This document shows, piece after piece, positions 28,153 to 39,229 of a stretch of 64,000 nt of DNA. Each line of letters begins with the position of its first letter. The first letter of the stretch is position 1. The DNA is from Mangifera indica (taxonomy: Eukaryota; Streptophyta; Magnoliopsida; Sapindales; Anacardiaceae). The notes below the pieces were generated by a model, which was given only the letters and a program-made list of their open reading frames with translations, searched no databases and was not told the DNA's origin. The translations under genes and the position numbers were made by a program. Location of the stretch: NCBI RefSeq assembly GCF_011075055.1, contig NC_058144.1:14561807-14625806 (forward strand), written 5' to 3'.

Positions 28153-30313
28153 GTATGGGTGTGTTTATATAACTATATATATGTATATAAATACAAAAAG
28201 AAAAAGAAAAAGAAAAGAGATAAAGAGAAAAAGGGAGATAAAGCTTAGATAAAGAGAGAGAAAAGTCAAAAAAGGCATCTCATACCATTTTTCCATCATT
28301 TCTTCCGCCCTTCCGGAAAAATCAGCCCCTTCATGCTTGTTTTCTTCATTTTTTAGAAGGAACTTGGATGCTTGGAAGAGTTTGAAAGAAGAGTAAGGAA
28401 AGAAAAGAAGAGGAAACACTTTTAGAGCTTGGTAACCAAATGATCTCTTTCTTTTTCCCTTTTCCTATGTTTATATATATATTGGATGCATGTTATATGA
28501 ATATGTTAGTATGTTTTGGTGTTGATTTATGGTGATTTTGGTGTTAAAGGAAACAAAAGAAAGAGAAGGAAGTCAACTTGCAAAGATTTGGTTTGAAATA
28601 AGGTAAGGGGTGTTATCCTTGATATGTTGCATGTTTTAGGCTTCTGGTTCCTTGGATCTATTTTATAAATGATGATTTTGAAGTTGAGAAATGTGGTTTT
28701 GCCATTTGAGATGTCTATGTGTGGGATTTTGTTCATGGCAGAAAGTTGCATAAAATTTACAGTTTTGCCACTAATGTTGTCCCTCGTTTTTGCTGTCTTA
28801 CCTGATGAATTATGAGTTCTATTATATCTTGTTGGAAAACTCTTTGAATTCTCTTTCCAATGATATATAGCCTGTATGAATTAGAGATCATTTGGACTGT
28901 TAAATATTGTATGAACTAAAAGAACTGCTTTATCAAATAAACAGATTAGAGATCATTTGGACTGTTAAATATTGTATGAACTAAAAGGACTGCTTTATCA
29001 AATAAACAGAGAAGACAGTTTTGCCACTAATTTCATCTCACATTTTGACTGTCTTATCTAAGGATTTATGAGTGCTATTATATCTTGTTGGAAAGATCGT
29101 TGAATTCTCTTTTCAATGATATATAGCTTGTATGAATTGAGGATAATTTATATTGTTAAATATTGCATGAATCACAAGGACTGCTTTACCAAATAAACAG
29201 AGGAGGCAGTTTTTGCCACTGATTTTATCTCACGTTTTCACTGCCTTATATATTGAATTATGAGTGTTATTATAACTTGTTGGAAAGATCTTTGAATCCT
29301 CTTTTCAACGATATATAGCTTATATGAATTAGAAACCGTTTGGGCTGTTACATTGTATGAAAAAGAAGGCTGCCCTGCTAAATGACTGTTCTGTGAACAG
29401 TGTTTCGTAGCTTTGGGCAAGAAAGAAAGAAAGAAAAGAAAGGAAAGGAAAGGAAAGGAATGGAAAGGAAAGGAAAGAAAGGAGAGAAGAAAAAGAAAAG
29501 AAAAAAAGAAAATAAAGCAAGAAAAGAAATTTGGGGCTCAAGATTTAGGGGTCGTCCTAAGAGTAATGTATGGTGAGTTATGAATAAATTTAGATGGAAG
29601 CATGTCTGCAGTAGGACATAGACCCCTAGTAGGGTCCGCTCACAGTAGAGCTCAATTCAGATTCAGAAATAATGTAGTGAAAGAAAGAAAGAGAGCTCGA
29701 GCTTAGAAAAGTGCCAAATCCCTATAGTTAGCTTCCAGAAAGTATCAAATAGACACCAGATGGGACAAAGTATGACCCAAATAGTAAAGAATGAACTAGA
29801 TTACGCCCTCAATCTCTTATAGAGGTTAGGATGTAAGGTTGAGTCTCGAAAGTGAGTTAGAACAGGAAACGAGATAGTTTACTCAATTCTTTCCCTTTAC
29901 TGAGTGTTGTTATCCCTCACTTCCTTTTCTTTCCTGATTGCAGGTACAAGTGATCGAGGTAGCTGTGAGGCAAGGTCAGGTCAGCGTAGGTAGATCCGAC
30001 TGGAGCAGGTTGTTTCTGGTTTATATTACATGCATACAGTGGCATGTTCTTGTCGACTTTTGACTTCTTGAGAATATGGTACAATTACATATGATTACTC
30101 CCTATTTTCAGATGCTTTCAGGTGAGTTTTCATATGAGTATATACATCTTTTGTTCGCTTCTAGATTTTTAGTTTTCTTGAAATACTTCCTAAACACTTT
30201 TAATGATGCGTTTATTTTAAAGTATTTTAAAAAGAAAAAAAAGTAGACGCTCCAAATATTAATTCGTAATATTTCTCCTTCGGTCGGTAGTATTTCTAGG
30301 GAGGGATGTTACA
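28025..30313 (+). repeat. Gypsy LTR copy 2 (middle, shared)
   Basis: This 2289-bp LTR is closely similar to copy 1. Differences include a (TG)n tract at 28115-28149 in place of (AT)n, a tandem duplication of about 60 bp near 28885-29007, and loss of a short segment near 29600 that copy 1 keeps around 22018-22078. It serves as 3' LTR of the first unit and 5' LTR of the second. Confidence 0.88.
28115..28149. repeat. (TG)n microsatellite in LTR copy 2
   Basis: About 17 TG repeats follow a short AT run, at the position of the (AT)n tract in LTR copy 1. Confidence 0.9.
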
Positions 30314-30316
30314 AGT

Positions 30317-30328
30317 TGGTATCAGAGC
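30317..30328 (+). other. Primer-binding site, second gypsy unit
   Basis: TGGTATCAGAGC lies three bases after LTR copy 2, exactly as in the first unit, showing that a second 5' leader starts here. Confidence 0.87.
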
Positions 30329-30503
30329 ATGATTTTGGTAACCCAAAAGATGTTTTCTAAAACAAAATGGAGTAATCTAAAGTAACACAGAGATGGAATA
30401 CCCGCATGTCACGCTGACCACCCTGGCAGCCGATCACTGTAAGTTAAGTTTTCATTTATACCTGCTGAGTTTTATGAAACTGATGTGTTCATTTTAAGGA
30501 CCT

Positions 30504-31546
30504 ATGAGCCAAACACCAGTAGATCCCTCTCAGAGGAGCCAGAGTGAAGGAGCAGCCCCCTAAGTACTCTAGGGGGCACTTAGTGCACATGATGTGTGAG
30601 AGATTTTCAGAGAAATGATGAGAGAGCATAGAGGTGCTCCTACACAGGGAAGTGAGACGACGCATACGCTGCCAATCCAGGGACATGATATGAGGGAGGT
30701 TACTTCAGCATCTACAGCAGCCCTAGTGAGGACTCAGTTGCATCCTATTTTCAACCTCCCTAGTATGCACTAACCTAAAAAATTTGATAGTGCAAGAGAC
30801 CTAATAGTAGTTGAAGAGTGGTTGGAATCAGTAGATAGTGCAATGACCCTGTTTGACATGACCGACCAAGAGAGAGTGAGATATGCCATCTATCTTTTCA
30901 AGTCAGGGGCAAGAATATGGTGGAACTTAGTCAGGGAGACGGTCAATGTTTCAAAGATGACATGGTCTGAGTTCAAACGTCGATTTGAGGCAGAGTACAG
31001 GGGCGCTGATGTTACCTATATTAGGGCCCAAAAGTTCATTAATTTAGTGCAGGGGACAGATTCTGTAAAAGAATATTCCACGAAGTTTAATCAGTTGTCC
31101 TAATATGCCCCCGAGATAGCTAGCACAGAAATGGGGCGTATGCAGAAGTTTGTGTACGGGTTAGATCCAAAGATAGCTCGAGATGTTATGACAGGGGCGC
31201 AGCCACCTAGAACTTATACAGAGGCCCTTGATAGAGCTTTAAGGGTAGAGGTTTTTGTCAGGAGGAGGTTTGGTCAGACTACAGGGGAAAAGGTTACACC
31301 TCTTACTACTATGCCAGCTCCCCCGGTGAGTAGTGGTTAAGCTTCAGCACAGAGAGGCCCTCATCCAGAGCGAGACAGGAAAGGTAAACGACCTCTCTAG
31401 TTTAGAGGCATGAAAAAAAACTGGAAGAGTGGAAAGAAACAAAGAGGACCTGAGATACCAGCTTGCCAGAAATGTGGGAAGCAACATAGAGGAGAGTGTT
31501 TGACAGGTCAGGCTATTTGTTTCAGATGTTGTCAGCCCGGGTATAT
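30504..31546 (+). pseudogene. Gypsy gag (second unit), truncated
   Basis: This second copy of the gag region starts at ATG 30504. Its stops differ from those of the first copy: it keeps CAG where copy 1 has TAG near codon 10, but has TAA at about 31100 where copy 1 has CAG. It ends abruptly within the zinc knuckle (CFRCCQPGYI), where the sequence jumps into the 3' end of an LTR at about 31546. All of pol is missing. Confidence 0.83.
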
Positions 31547-31754
31547 CTTTCAAATGCTTTCAGATGAGTTTTCATATAAGTATATACATCTTTTGTTCGC
31601 TTCCAGATTTTCAGTTTTCTTGGAATACTTCCTAAACACTTTTAATGATGCGTTTATTTTAAAGTATTTTAAAAAGAAAAAAAAGTAGACGCTCTAATTA
31701 TTAATTCGTAATATTTCTCCTTCGGTCGGTAGTATTCTAGGGAGGGATGTTACA
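31547..31754 (+). repeat. Terminal LTR fragment of the gypsy array
   Basis: The fragment matches the last roughly 208 bp of the gypsy LTR, ending GGGAGGGATGTTACA, followed by the GAGAT duplication. The junction with gag has no obvious long homology. Confidence 0.83.
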
Positions 31755-31785
31755 GAGATTTATTGGGTTCAATTGTATTGGTTGA
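31755..31785 (-). pseudogene. Short continuation of copia-1 beyond the gypsy array
   Basis: Minus-strand residues QPIQLNPINL read on in frame into the copia-1 sequence at 20466 (TQKQFDRLMELF) once the array and one GAGAT copy are removed. At about 31785 the sequence switches to copia-2. Confidence 0.6.
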
Positions 31786-34700
31786 ATAACTACATCCCAA
31801 TGACTATCACATGGGGACTGAAGGAATTGACTTACAACACTAATAGCAAAAGAAATATCTGGTCGTGTGATAGTGAGATAATTGAGTTTCCCAACCAGTC
31901 TCCGATATCTCCCAAGATCTATAAGTGGCTCCCCTTGCCTAGGAAAGAGCTTAGTATTAGGGTCTATAGGAGAGTCTATAGGTTTGTAATCTAACATTCC
32001 TGTTTCCTTCAAAATATCCAATATATACTTCCTTTGAGAGATGACAATTCCAGATTTAGACTAGGCGACTTCTATACCAAGAAAGTATCTGAGTGGACCC
32101 AAATCTTTGGTTTGAAAATGACTAAACAAATGTTTCTTTAATTGCTCAATACCCTCTTGATCACTTCCTATAATAACAATATCATCAACATAGACCACTA
32201 GATAGATATATTATCTCTGTGGAGTATGTCTATAGAACATTGAATGATTAGATTCACTTCGTAGTATGTCAAATTCTTGAATAACAATACTAAACCGACT
32301 AAACCAGGTGTGAGGAGATTGTTTTAAGCCATATAGAGAATAACAAAGCTTACAAACCAATCCAAACTCCTCTTAAGCAACAAAACTAGGAGGTTGCTTC
32401 ATATAAATCTCTTCTTGTAGTTCACCATGGAGAAAAACATTCTTGATGTCTAACTGATGCAAAGGCCAATGGCGAATGACAACTATAGATAAAAATAGGT
32501 GAACAGAAGACATTTTAGCAACAAGAGAGAAAGTTTCTTAATAATCAAAACCATATGTTTGAGTGTATCTTTTAGCAACCAACCACACTTTCATTCTGTC
32601 AACCTGACCATTAGGACTAACTTTAATAGTATAGATCCACCTATATCCAATCGTTGAGTGACTAGGAGACAATGAAATAATTCCCAGGTATTATTAGCAT
32701 ATAGAGTAGACATCTCATCCACTATTGCTTATTGCCATCTGGGGTCAAATAATGCCTCATGAATAGTAGTAGGGACAGATACAAAGAATAAAGTAGATAC
32801 AAAACCATAGTATGGTAAAGATAAACGATGACAACTAAGAAAATTATAGATGGGATAAAGATTACGAGTTGAGCGCATACCTTTACGAACGGTTATGGGA
32901 AATTAATCATTAGGTGATAAGACCGTAATGATTCTAGAGCAGGAAGAGGGTGCACTAGGTTCGAAGAGATTGAGTCACCTAAAAGAGAAGTAGGGCCATC
33001 ACCTACAAAAGGACTAGTAGGTGTAAGATTTACACTAGTAGGAGAACGGTTAGGCTCAGAGTGTGAGTGTAAATCTAGTAGGGGAACAATGTAGGGAATA
33101 AGAAGAACTTCTGTGATAAGAGACTTGTCTAGTTGACATGAAGATGAAAAATAAAAAGAAGACTAAAAAAATGTAACGTCTGTAGAAAGGTAGTAACGAT
33201 GTGTGTCAAAAGAATAACATCGATAATCCTTTTGAGGACGCGAGTATCCAAGGAAGACATATTTAATGGAACGAGTAGATAATTTATCTCGACCAAGAGA
33301 TAAATCGTGAACAAAACATGTACATCCGAAGACACGAGGTTGAAGAGGAAACAACAACTGATCAGGATATAAAATAGAGTGAGGTACTTGATCTTGCAAA
33401 ACTGAAAAAAACATTCGATTAATTAAGAAGCAAGCAATGAGAATAGCATCTGCCCAAAAGCGGAAAGGTGTATGACTATGTATGAGTAAGGTATGAGCAG
33501 TTTCAATAAGATGCCGATTTTTACGTTCGACAATTCCATTTTGCTGCGGAGTATACGCATAAGAGGATTGATGTAAAATGCCCTTGGATGCCATAAATTT
33601 AGTAAATGAAGCAGAAAAGTATTCACTTGCATTATCACTATGCAATGTACGAATAGTAGCGGAGAATTGTGTTTCAACTTTAGCACAAAAAGATTCAAAA
33701 ATAGAGAATAATTCAGATTATTTTTCATTAAAAATAACAAAATGCAATGCGAATAATCATCAATAAATGTAATAAAATATTGAAAACCCAAAACAGACAC
33801 AACTCTACTAAGATCCCATACATCAGAATAGACTAACTCAAAGGGCGATGTAGCTTGTTTATTGACATGTTTTGGAAACGATATATGAGTATGTTTTCCA
33901 AGCTAACAAGACTCGTAATTAAAGGACGATAAATGTGATAAACTAGAAACCATCTTCTGTAGTTTGGATAAACTAGGATGTCCCAAACGATTGTGAAGGA
34001 GCATCAGAGACTCAGTGATGGCACATGCTATATAATCAGGTGGACTTAGTCAGTAGAGGCCTTGTGACTCACGTCCTACACCAATCATCTGGCCTATACT
34101 ACGGTCCTGTATAAGAACAGAGTCATTAGTAAAGGTAATTATACAATTTAGGAAACAAGTAAGTTTACTAATAGAAACAAGATTGAATGGATAGTTAGGG
34201 AGATAAAAGACAGATTCCAAAGGCAAGAGTGGGAAATAATGGGCATAACTTACTGCCTTTGTAGTAACAATAGATCTATTAGCTAATGTTATAGTAAGTA
34301 ATAAAGTAGACTTAGTAAAGTGAGAAAATAGATGAGGGTTATTGGAGATGTGATCAATGGCACCGAAATCAAGGACCCATGGCTCGAAAGAAGAAGAGTG
34401 AGTAAGACACATAGTTGAATTACCCAGATAAGCAATCGAAGCAACAAATGATGAAGATTATTTTATTGTCTGATATAAAAAATAGTCTTCAAGATCAACA
34501 CCTATGAGAGTCAAAGATGGTGGAGACTGTTCTCCAGAGGAGTCAAGAGAAGAATCAGATGTACTGGTCTAAACAATATTAGCAGTTTAAAGAGGACGAT
34601 TGTGAAACTTATAACATTTGTCTCTGATGTGACTCTATCTGTTACAATAACTGCACTTTGGCTGATTTCCTTGACCACCATGCTCGCCTGGCTATTCATT

Positions 34701-35240
34701 CTAAGAGACAAGGACAAATGAGTTAAAATTAGAGGTACTAGAAGATCCAGTCATAACTCTTGGAGAAGACACACTGAGTAGACGAGTAAAGACTTCATCA
34801 AGGGTGGGGATGACAACACTAGCAAGAATTTGATCTCGAACATGAGTAAGATTAGGATTTATGGCAGTCAATATGAGAACCATAAAGAATTTATCTCGTT
34901 GGGCTAAGTCTTTAGCGACAGTTTTACTAGGAGGTAACAACAGATTGAATTCAGTCTTCAGAGATGCCATCCAACCTAGAAATTCAGACATACTCATGTC
35001 TTGTTGTTTTAAGGTTACGAAAGTTGATATAACAGAGTATAACTGTTGAATATCATTGGTGTACAAGAGTTTGGCTTGAGTGCATATGTCATTACATGTC
35101 CGATAAGCTTTAAAGATAGAATAGAGTTGAGGATCAATCAATCACCCAATGGTCTTTGGATCTTGAGTGATTTTGAATGTGAATAATGATGAGAATTGTC
35201 TAGGTTCATAATGGTGGGAATTGTCTAGGTTCATAACAAC
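31786..35240 (-). pseudogene. Ty1/copia gag-pol remnant (copia-2)
   Basis: This nearly full coding region runs from high to low coordinates. Gag is at 35141-34701. A CCHC knuckle (CSYCNR..H....C, with a stop inside) lies near 34620-34680. Protease has WVLDFGAIDHIS near 34360-34384. The integrase core is at 33800-33163 (LHSDNASEYF, TPQQNGIVERKNRHLIETAH). Reverse transcriptase has YVDD near 32180, and an RNase H-side segment ends SPCDSHWDVVI at 31786. Scattered stops and shifts disable it. Its 3' end is cut off at the copia-1 junction, and I found no convincing LTR on either side. Confidence 0.85.
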
Positions 35241-35628
35241 CTCCCTCAAGCTATAGGGTTTTTTTTCTTCCCTCTTTGTCTACCAATCTCTATCTCCAAC
35301 GATTCTCTCTTCTTACCCAAAACTTTCACCAACGCTTCCTCGTCGTTGTTCACCACAAAGTCAACGCTCTCTCTTCTTGAATTTGGCCAATTCATTAGAT
35401 GAAGGAGAAGACAAATCAAGATCTTATGAATCAATCAGAAGGTGTGACGAAAGAGAAGACATGATGAGAAAGAGAGTCAGTTTTGACTAATTTGTGAGAT
35501 GGAGAAAACAAATCGGCTAGTTCGTCTTCTCCTACATCTCCTAAATCAATCAAATTTAAGGAAAGAGAATGTTGACTTTGTGGTTGGAAATAGAGAGGGC
35601 CAACAAAGAGAAAGAGTGCTGGCAACAG
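35241..35628. other. Unassigned sequence upstream of copia-2
   Basis: This is a moderately CT-rich stretch with short open frames on both strands and no recognised product. It may be the leader or a decayed LTR of copia-2, but I see no terminal motif that proves this. Confidence 0.35.
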
Positions 35629-35956
35629 GGTTGGATTCGAACCGAGTTTGAGCTTGAGCTCGGCTTGGTTTGCATATAGTAGAGCTCGAGCTCGTGGAAG
35701 TTAAGCTCAAACTTAGCTCAAATTTAGTTCAACTTGTTTTAAGTTTGAGCTTTTAACTAGTTCGTTATTAAAATAACATCGCTTTAATATAAATTGGTTA
35801 AAACGACATTGTTTTGTATCAAAATTTTTAATTTGTAAATTTGACAAGTCGCTCGAGCTTGAATTCAAGCTCAAGCTCGCTCAAGCTTGTATAGAGTTGG
35901 CTCGTTTTGGACTCATTCGAGCCAAGCTCAAGCTCAAGCTTGGTTTGAATCCAACC
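35629..35956. mobile_element. MITE-like palindromic element rich in AAGCTCGAGC motifs
   Basis: The 328-bp stretch begins GGTTGGATTCGAACC and ends GGTTTGAATCCAACC, so the ends form an inverted repeat. The inversion extends into GAGCTTGAGCT-type arms on both sides of an AT-rich centre. It has no coding capacity. I could not define a clean target duplication, so the superfamily is open. Confidence 0.65.
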
Positions 35957-37387
35957 TTAGCTAACAAAGAAGATAGGTTTGGTTGGATTCTGGTCACTAG
36001 AGAAGGGAGGGAAGAAAAAAGAAAACCCTAGGGCGGAAAATGCAACATTTCAAAACTTATGCTGGGAGAAATTGTTAGTTTACAAAACCTGATGGAGAGG
36101 GCGAATAAGATAAAATTATTATTTTTTTAATATTACTGATGAAATAATATTTTTACTTTTATAACTAACAACAAAATGTAACAGAAGTTGAGGGTGGGAG
36201 TTTAACAATGCATCAAACCTTGGGTGGGAAGAAGTCTTTGGCCTTTTAACAATTCAAAACATAGTAAAGCCTAAATTGATTATTGTAGGAAGCTTATATA
36301 AGAACAGGTGTAATTTAGATTTGCTTCATTTGCTCTCCCAATCGAAACGAGGCGGGAAGACTTTCTAATTATTATTATACAAAAAGGACTTAACATATAA
36401 TTCGACCAAAAACATTATCTATTTTTGTGTTTTATGCACATGTGCAGAAAATGGGAAGAACATTTTCAACTTCTGTATTAAACCCACCAAAGAGTCGTGG
36501 CCCATTAGAGATCATTCTGAGATATTGAATTTGTCATGGGTAGATTGAAAGTCTTTGAAAAGACGAAGGGCAAAATGATTGAAGCTGAATGAGCATTAAA
36601 TTCATTAAGCCGGACCAAGTTTCTACTTATAAGTGTTAGAAAATTTACTGAAATATAGACTAACATTAATCTTCTCTCCATTCAATAAAATTCCGGTAAA
36701 TATGTAATTCAACAAATTATTTTTATGTACATACCATAATAAATAAAATATGAGTTACAACGATGTAAATGTAAGTTATTAAATTATTAAACTTGTAATG
36801 AAAGTATCCAAGAAATTAATATAAAAAGACATCAAGTTCCTTTTCTCAATGCAATTATGATAAAAAATAATTATTCTAAATATCTTTATTATGGAAAAAG
36901 AAGATCAACTTCATTAGATTGACTCTTAATTAGATATGAAACATGATCCAAAATTAGACCACACTAAAAAACCAGAGAATTAAAAATTATATTTTTACTA
37001 TTAATTTAAAATAATTGTAAGAACTTATCTATAATAACTAAAATGAATTTAGTCGCGAAAAAATAATTACAATTTTTCAGCCCTGCTTTCCTGGTGGAAG
37101 GAGATAATTATTATTAAAATTAATTCTCTACACCTAAATTTTTAGTTGTAAGTAATTTTGTTTTGACAATTATGTGTATAGTTGCAAAATAAAGGTAAAC
37201 TTATTTTAGTATTTTGGCATCCCATGTTCTTGTTGGAGGGAAATATTTGTTAGTTAAATTGTTATTATTACAACTAAAATTTTGTTGCAAATAAATTTGT
37301 TTGACAACTGAAAACTTTAGTCATGAAATATGGTTCACAAAATATGTAAACATTTTAGTGGTAACTAAATAAATAGTTACGGTAAAA
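35957..37387. other. AT-rich non-coding DNA
   Basis: No gene is supported. A possible TATA motif (CTTATATAAG) lies near 36292, but no reading frame follows it. From about 36990, motifs such as TTTAGTCGCGAAA and TTTTAGTTGTAAG resemble subterminal parts of CACTA-like DNA transposons. Confidence 0.4.
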
Positions 37388-38234
37388 TACTATAAGAAAA
37401 CATAAAAATAACAAATTAATTTTATGAGAGTCCAATTAGGGAAGAAAATTAAGAGATGACTTGCCGTTATTATTCCACCATTAAAATGTATTTGATTAGT
37501 AACTTTTCAATATAAAATCATTTGAATATATTCTTAGCATCTAATTATATTTATATTTAAATGATTAAAACACCATTCTTTTTATTATTATTTCCTTCCA
37601 TAATAATTAAAATACTGTAAAGAGTGGACTTGATTTGAGCCAACATGATTTGAATTAACATTCAGTTTGATTTTAGGCACATTCAAGTTGAAGTTTCAGT
37701 TTGATAACTTTGTTAGAGTTTGACCTGAATTCTTATTTGATATTACTATTCATCTCATTGGTTAAAGCTAGATTTAAACCAAACTGACCTGGTCTAAAAA
37801 GTTGGCTTAACTTGGTTTACATTGAATTCATTTTGTTCAAATTTAGGCTGAGTTCAAGCTAGAGAGGTTGATTCATTTTTTAAACCTAGCTAAACTTGAG
37901 CTAAAGGAAGTTTGGGTCAGTTTGGCTTGAGTTCAACTCAAATTTATGACTATAACACAGATTCGAAACTCGAGTTTGTGACTCATTAACAAAATAACTA
38001 TTGGTGAAAATGTTCTCAATTTATAATAGTTCTAGATTGGAATGAAATTTGAGAAAATAAATTGGGATCTTATTTTGATGACATCAATAACTATTTGAAA
38101 TTAGTTTTCGTATGTTCCTCGATAGTCATTTTGCAACAAACATGCGACTAATTTATAATAGATGTTAAATATAACTAAATCATAATTTTTAACAACTATT
38201 TACTTTTATGCTAAATGCTCATTTTCTTGTAGTG
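37388..38234. mobile_element. Possible non-autonomous CACTA-like element
   Basis: TTTTCTTGTAGTG at 38222-38234 is the reverse complement of the common plant CACTA terminus CACTACAAGAAAA. A degenerate partner, TACTATAAGAAAA, sits at 37388-37400. No transposase is visible, and a 3-bp duplication is not convincing (AAA against AAT). The left edge could also lie further upstream. Confidence 0.42.
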
Positions 38235-39229
38235 AATCAAATTTGTATAATCCGTAATATGTAAATTTCAGTATTCTATAAGCTTTATATATATGAATCA
38301 ATATTAGATATAAAGTTTAGACTAATTGAATACATGGATGTATTTGTGAGAATTTATGTAGTTTAATCCTAAATATTGTATCAGAGTCATAGATATGAGG
38401 TTTTAGGATTTATTTTGTGAAATTAAAATTGATGATTTAGGACTAAAATTATATCAATTTCATTTTCGGGTTTATAGGCAAATTTGGATGTTTTGATTCA
38501 ATATATATGAAATCAAATCTAATGTAAATTAGATCATCACTGTAACCTTGAATATGTTTGGTGTTGTCATTGATGACATTTCTAGGCTCAATTGAGTGTT
38601 TAATCGGTGTCAATGCAATGACTTTTGTGACATTGACAGAGTCTATTCCAATGCAAATTTGGGTGATAAAATTGCTTGGAAATCCCTTTTGATGAGCCAA
38701 CTAGTAACACATCCCTTATGAAATACTATCTTCTAGAGGGAACCACTATGTCACTTGATTCAAAGAGCATAAAAGCAACTTAAACACTTAGTCCCCTTTT
38801 TCACTTAAACTTATACTACCTTGATATTTTCATTGATAGTACACTTTTGGACTTTGAACTTTGATGATGTGAAATTTCTATCACTTAACCTACTTATTTT
38901 GAGAATACCTTTGGTCTCATTCATTCATCTTAGAAAAAAGTTTTGGTCTCATAACTATGATGATTGCATCTTGATCATCTATGATACACTTGGGATCCTA
39001 TTTTATGATGATTCTTTAAATGCAATGTATGTGAAAAACAATTAAAAGCATTTAAAAAAAAAAATTTCCTAAAAAATTCTTTAAAAACCTCTATGTTGAT
39101 CAATATAGGTCAAGACAAGGATTTGACACTTTTATTGGGATTTTTGGGGTCGTCAAAATTTGACAACATAGTAGAATATAAAACAAAAACAATCAAGCCC
39201 GAAAACTCCTAAGTATAGGATCATATTTT
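38235..39229. other. AT-rich non-coding DNA
   Basis: Only short, dissimilar open frames occur on both strands. I recognise no gene, RNA or element end here. Confidence 0.4.

Larger units (their letters stand above)
20467..31754 (+). mobile_element. Three-LTR Ty3/gypsy chromovirus array (Tekay/Del-like)
   Basis: The order is LTR (20467-22786), gag-pol (22787-28024), LTR (28025-30313), second 5' leader plus truncated gag (30314-31546) and a terminal LTR fragment (31547-31754). The 5-bp duplication GAGAT flanks the entire array at 20462-20466 and 31755-31759, so it behaves as one insertion site. LTRs begin TGTAATACCC and end TGTTACA. Long LTRs, a GPY/F-type integrase tail and a decayed C-terminal chromodomain-like segment point to the Tekay/Del lineage. 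It sits inside copia-1. Stops and frameshifts make it non-functional. Confidence 0.88.

Noticed and set aside
35241..36050. A host gene 5' end, suggested by AAACCCTAG and CT-rich leader-like sequence
   Set aside because: No open frame with recognisable protein similarity and no splice pattern could be followed on either strand.
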